Shown: positions 60,605 through 64,000 of the stretch, piece by piece
Position numbering within the stretch: the first letter of the stretch is position 1
Layout of the letters: every line of letters starts with the position of its first letter
NCBI GenBank assembly: GCA_000469685.2
Contig: LS997565.1
Span: 46,366,810 to 46,430,809, forward strand
Length of the DNA: 64,000 nucleotides
Direction of reading: 5' to 3'
From: Haemonchus contortus
Lineage: Eukaryota > Nematoda > Chromadorea > Rhabditida > Trichostrongylidae
Program-made: the position numbers and the translations under genes
The notes under the pieces: generated by a model
The model's input: the letters and a program-made list of their open reading frames with translations, nothing else
What the model was told of the DNA's origin: nothing
Databases searched by the model: none

Positions 60605-62837
60605 TCCGTCTTTACGAGCATACATACATGATCCCTCATAGCAACTTACCAATTTCATACAAAAGTCACCATTTCCTGTCTGTGGTTAATAGCGGTGCCT
60701 GTCCGTGAAACTGAGGCTTCCACCAATGAACCTCAGAATTATCACCATTTACCATTAATTATCTTGATCAAGGTCTCTTGGAAGACATCCTCACACCTTG
60801 CTCTGATGTCATTAAAGAAATCCAAGTTGTTTACTTCATGATAATGTTATTCGTTGATTGAATATGCAGAGATGTGTAGTTGTGAATTTATACAGCTGAA
60901 AATAGAGCTGTGAGTGATGATTGAATACACAAATACCTACTGTTGACTATGTCGAACTTGAGTAATAATTAGGTATACCTAAAAATACGAAAATATATCC
61001 GTCTTCAACATTACGTCACACTCGTTCCTGTTCTTTCGCCGATATCTCATCTTCACCAGCAAGTTCCTATTGTTGCCTGTATATTGAGTACTTTTGAAAT
61101 CTACGCTATTTCCTGTTTCTGTTCGGCTGCGTTCGCTCAATTTTTTAGAGTTTTTAAAATTATGCTTATAAATTTATTATTAGAGGACAAAATCTTTAGA
61201 TATTAATGAATCTCGCTTGAGGAATGTGCTCCAGCACGTGTCATCCCAGACGAGTCTGACAGCGATAAGCCAACCCTGCAAGGATGGAAGGCTTGGTTGC
61301 CCTAGACAGAGACTGTTACTTTTTATTGCCTAGCTGATCTATTCTTTCTATTTTGTTTTTTTTTTTGGCTTGGAATTCGGTCTCATAATGACTAGGCGCA
61401 ATCGACCCTCCTTTAATATTTTTATGTTAACTTCCGTGTAATTATATGGTTGAAAAAAGACTATGGCGAAAGCTCACCACCAAATTGAGTTAATTAGGTG
61501 TCCGGCATACAAATTGCGAGTGTGCATGGAGAATGCTACAAAATGTCTCTAGTCCTCTGAAAGTAGTCTGGATGCAACGAGAAAACCATCTAAATCCGTC
61601 TACTACCAATTAGTTGCCTCTAACTTCCTTTTTTTCCACTTCCGTATGCTTACTTTAGGTTCGCCTTTCCAGCTATATGATCCCAATGGATATCTGATAA
61701 TTTTTGAAATACTTGATCATAAAAAGTGTTTTCAGAAAATCCCATACCCGTTGTATCTCGAAGTAGCAGGTGCTTAACATCTTCCCGTATCCCTAGATCC
61801 CATGTACACTCTAAGACACTGTAGATTACTTCCTCTACTACTACTAGTAGGCCAAGATTATATGCGTTGTAATGCTTGGTTATACAATAGAATGCCAAGA
61901 AATAAGGCTTGTTTTTGCTTATTACGTGCTCAGAAGATAAAGGATGACTAAAGTAGAAAACCTAAGCTTAGCCTCTACGAAAGGGCTAATCGTCACTGCA
62001 TAAGGAACGCCCCTTTTTGGACGTGCTTATCGAACAGTGTATCCCGAACGTACCATATCTTTCGTTCATTCTTGTTCAAAGTATATCTTTGTCTAGAAGG
62101 TTTGTATAAATATTATTAGCAGAGTTCTTGGCAACCCTCACAAAGCGATTGACTTCTACAAACCCTCATAAATATTCTAAGAATACCGAAAATACCTTGG
62201 TACGAAAACAATTGTATTCTTCAAGAATTTCTTGTATTTTTTCTGTTTTTTTCTTTTTTGGGCTATTCATTATTTACTGCTCTCTCGTAAACTTTAATCA
62301 TTTATTGTAATATTTCCAGTGTACACTCCCAGTTTTCAAGGTTTACGGAAATGGCCAATTCGTGGAATGATTCATATCTTTACGAACAAATAATCTCCAT
62401 TATTTATCGTCTGCATAGGAAATTACCTTTCCTTCTTCTGTGAATGAACAGCTTTAAAGCGTCATTTGTTTCATGTATTTTGCATACATCGGCAATCATT
62501 TTGCTTTTGCATTTACAGTACTCCTCAGGCTTTCAAGATAAACCAACCATTTCTAAAAAATCTCAAACATCAAAAGACAAAATTTATAACGCTTTCGAGG
62601 ACAAAAACTTTCGAGTTTACCCATTGACGGCCGCGCCTTTTACATTGTCCTTAGATTACCTTTTATTATAATTTCCCTTATAACTGTAGATGGATTTGAA
62701 TAACACTTGATAAATAATATAAATACTACAGGAGCACGGTATGGTGTGGCCCGCCAGCGGGCCACGCGGTCGTCAATGGGTTAATACACACCAAGTTCTA
62801 ACCAAGTCCTTTTTTTCCTGAGAAATGGAGCTGTAGT
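60605..62837. other. Intergenic region right of the kinase gene
   Basis: No convincing exon. A SINE middle fragment is at 61215-61300 (CAAGGATGGAAGGCTTGGTT). ORFs at 61650-61898 (-) and 62444-62671 (+) show no family; the latter begins with a hydrophobic signal-like stretch but has no splice partner. A short palindrome GTGGCCCGCCAGCGGGCCAC lies near 62748. Confidence 0.45.
61215..61300 (-). mobile_element. SINE middle fragment
   Basis: CCAACCCTGCAAGGATGGAAGGCTTGGTTG matches the inverted CCAAGCCTTCCATCC block and neighbouring sequence; head and tail are missing. Confidence 0.55.
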
Positions 62838-63336
62838 TATATACAGTTTGACGCATTTTCGTTCACAACTTTTTTAGTGAACCGAATCTCGCAAAATTTT
62901 GATATGTTTAACTAGAGCATATTCCTCCCTACCCAACACTATTTGACTGCGAAGCTTCAATATCCACTGATAGAGCAAGGTGTTTGTTGCAGTAGCAGAT
63001 TTTGCTAAAGCTAAAGTTGTTGATGTCTGTACTTATTCGCACCTCATATGCGTTTTTCTCATCTATTGTGTTCGGCGTTACCGCCCGTACACTTTAGAAA
63101 TGACAATAAGGAGAGAGATTCTAGAAGGACCATCATCTGTATTTTCAGTCGATTTTGAGTTCATGCTCTTCGGGATATCTGGAACATGATCAGATTGCTG
63201 GTTAATAGTGGTAAATATTCACAACACACCCATGCAATACATATTGAAATCTAACATGATCCAGTAGGAAATGAGTTACGACTGAAAAGTATGTCTGAAG
63301 AAGAATTTCACAGAAGAGTTTTGAGCGTTACTGTAA
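62838..63336. mobile_element. TACAG-ended MITE, second diverged copy
   Basis: Shares long stretches with 53491-54014: TTTGATATGTTTAACT, CAACACTATTTGACTGCGA, CATGATCAGATTGCTGGTTA, ATAGTGGTAAATATTCACA, GATCCAGTAGGAAATGAG, GAGTTACGACTGAAAAGTAT, and GAGCGTTACTGTA at the right end. The left end is weaker (ATACAGTTTGACG). Confidence 0.8.
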
Positions 63337-63573
63337 ATGGAGGGCGGGATGGAGAGCAAAATTTTGGCTCGAGATTTGCTCAGACAAACTTAGTGCATGA
63401 GCGCAGTGTTGAGTAGACAAATAAGTGAATAAATATAGAAAAGCAAAAAAGTGTAGTGAACATGCAAATGTGTTTAGAGCTGAAGTCGCCCTAGAAAATT
63501 ATTGTTGTGAATCGACTACGTGGTCGTTTCTGATGGGTTCCAAAGTTTTTTTTATGAAACGAATTTTCCCAGA

Positions 63574-63717
63574 ATGGATTACCAGTTGGTAGTCGGTACG
63601 GTCGGCTTTATTGTGGTGTCAACTTTCATTTTGTATTGTGATGTCTTGTTCATCATAACTCGTAATCGACATTCTAACCGATTCAACAGCGCTTTCTTCA
63701 GACTCTGGTGGAATCAG
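63574..63717 (+). CDS. First exon of a probable serpentine chemoreceptor, cut by window edge
   Basis: ATG at 63574 opens MDYQLVVGTVGFIVVSTFIL and a single hydrophobic helix (first membrane segment), then a basic loop RNRHSNRF and NSAFFRLWWNQ before a donor CAG|gtacta at 63717. A short outer end, one helix, a basic loop and an F.S.FFRL motif at the start of helix 2 resemble nematode seven-helix chemoreceptors of the Srg/Srv groups. Later exons would lie beyond 64000; the SINE at 63750 would be in the first intron. Assignment rests on one exon. Confidence 0.5.
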
Positions 63718-63749
63718 GTACTATAGTTTGGCTGTTTTATACCAATCAA

Positions 63750-64000
63750 AGGCGGGATGTAGTGTAATGCCGTAAGGCGCAGTGTTACTCTCATAGTTCG
63801 GGATGGAACCCCACCACGAGCAAATCTAGGCTATTCGAGCCTTTCAATCATTTGGATAATTAGTTCTAGACTCGTTTGGGAGGATGGAACATTAACTAGG
63901 ACATCGGATGGTGATTGCAAATTATTGTATAGGCCAGATAAAATCCAAAATTCCATAGCGATTTTAAATGGGAGTCGAGTGCGGGGAGCATCCTAGAAAC
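63750..64000 (+). mobile_element. tRNA-derived SINE, cut by window edge
   Basis: GGCGGGATGTAGTGTAATGC, a B-box-like AGTTCGGGATGGAACCCC region, then GGGAGTCGAGTGCGGGGAGC near the window end. Diverged copy of the family. Confidence 0.7.

Overview
The window is nuclear DNA from a nematode, most likely a strongylid (clade V) worm such as a hookworm. The evidence is many short exons with GT-AG introns and TTTTCAG-type acceptors, nematode-type protein families (a DUF268-like protein, a TTBK-like kinase, a serpentine chemoreceptor exon), and introns full of SINE and MITE copies. The genus is an inference. There is no prokaryotic, organellar or viral gene set. Gene models were assembled by eye from reading frame, splice sites and phase, so individual exon edges may be off by a base or two.

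Layout. 84-11518 (+): 3' two thirds of a class II-like myosin heavy chain with a short (~620 aa), interrupted coiled-coil tail; its 5' end lies outside the window. 12073-13754: decayed mariner element. 15388-19399 (-): complete purple (tartrate-resistant type) acid phosphatase, 9 exons, 367 aa, all metal ligands present. 19400-25700: gene-poor, with two SINEs and a second decayed mariner. 25705-25999 (-): 3' end of an unidentified gene. 27826-36075 and 37526-46080 (+): a tandem duplication of a 23-exon gene (884 and 882 codons) coding for a divergent RING1/IBR-type (RBR-like) protein with a ~480-residue N-terminal half I do not recognise and no classical RING2. The duplication includes about 400 bp of 5' flank. 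48768-55507 (-): 12-exon DUF268-family gene with an N-terminal membrane anchor. 56842-60243 (+): complete 301-aa casein-kinase-1/tau-tubulin-kinase-like kinase. 63574 onward (+): first exon of a probable chemoreceptor, running off the window.

Repeats dominate the rest. One tRNA-derived SINE family has about 13 full or partial copies on both strands. A TTAA-flanked MITE family (ends AAAGGCAC...) has three copies with both ends, one of which holds a perfect 89-bp-arm palindrome, plus fragments. A TACAG-ended MITE family has two copies. The tandem gene pair records insertion history: one MITE and one SINE are in only one paralogue, while a second SINE sits in the same intron of both.

The genes do not form an obvious pathway. 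The most unusual system is the tandem RBR-like pair.
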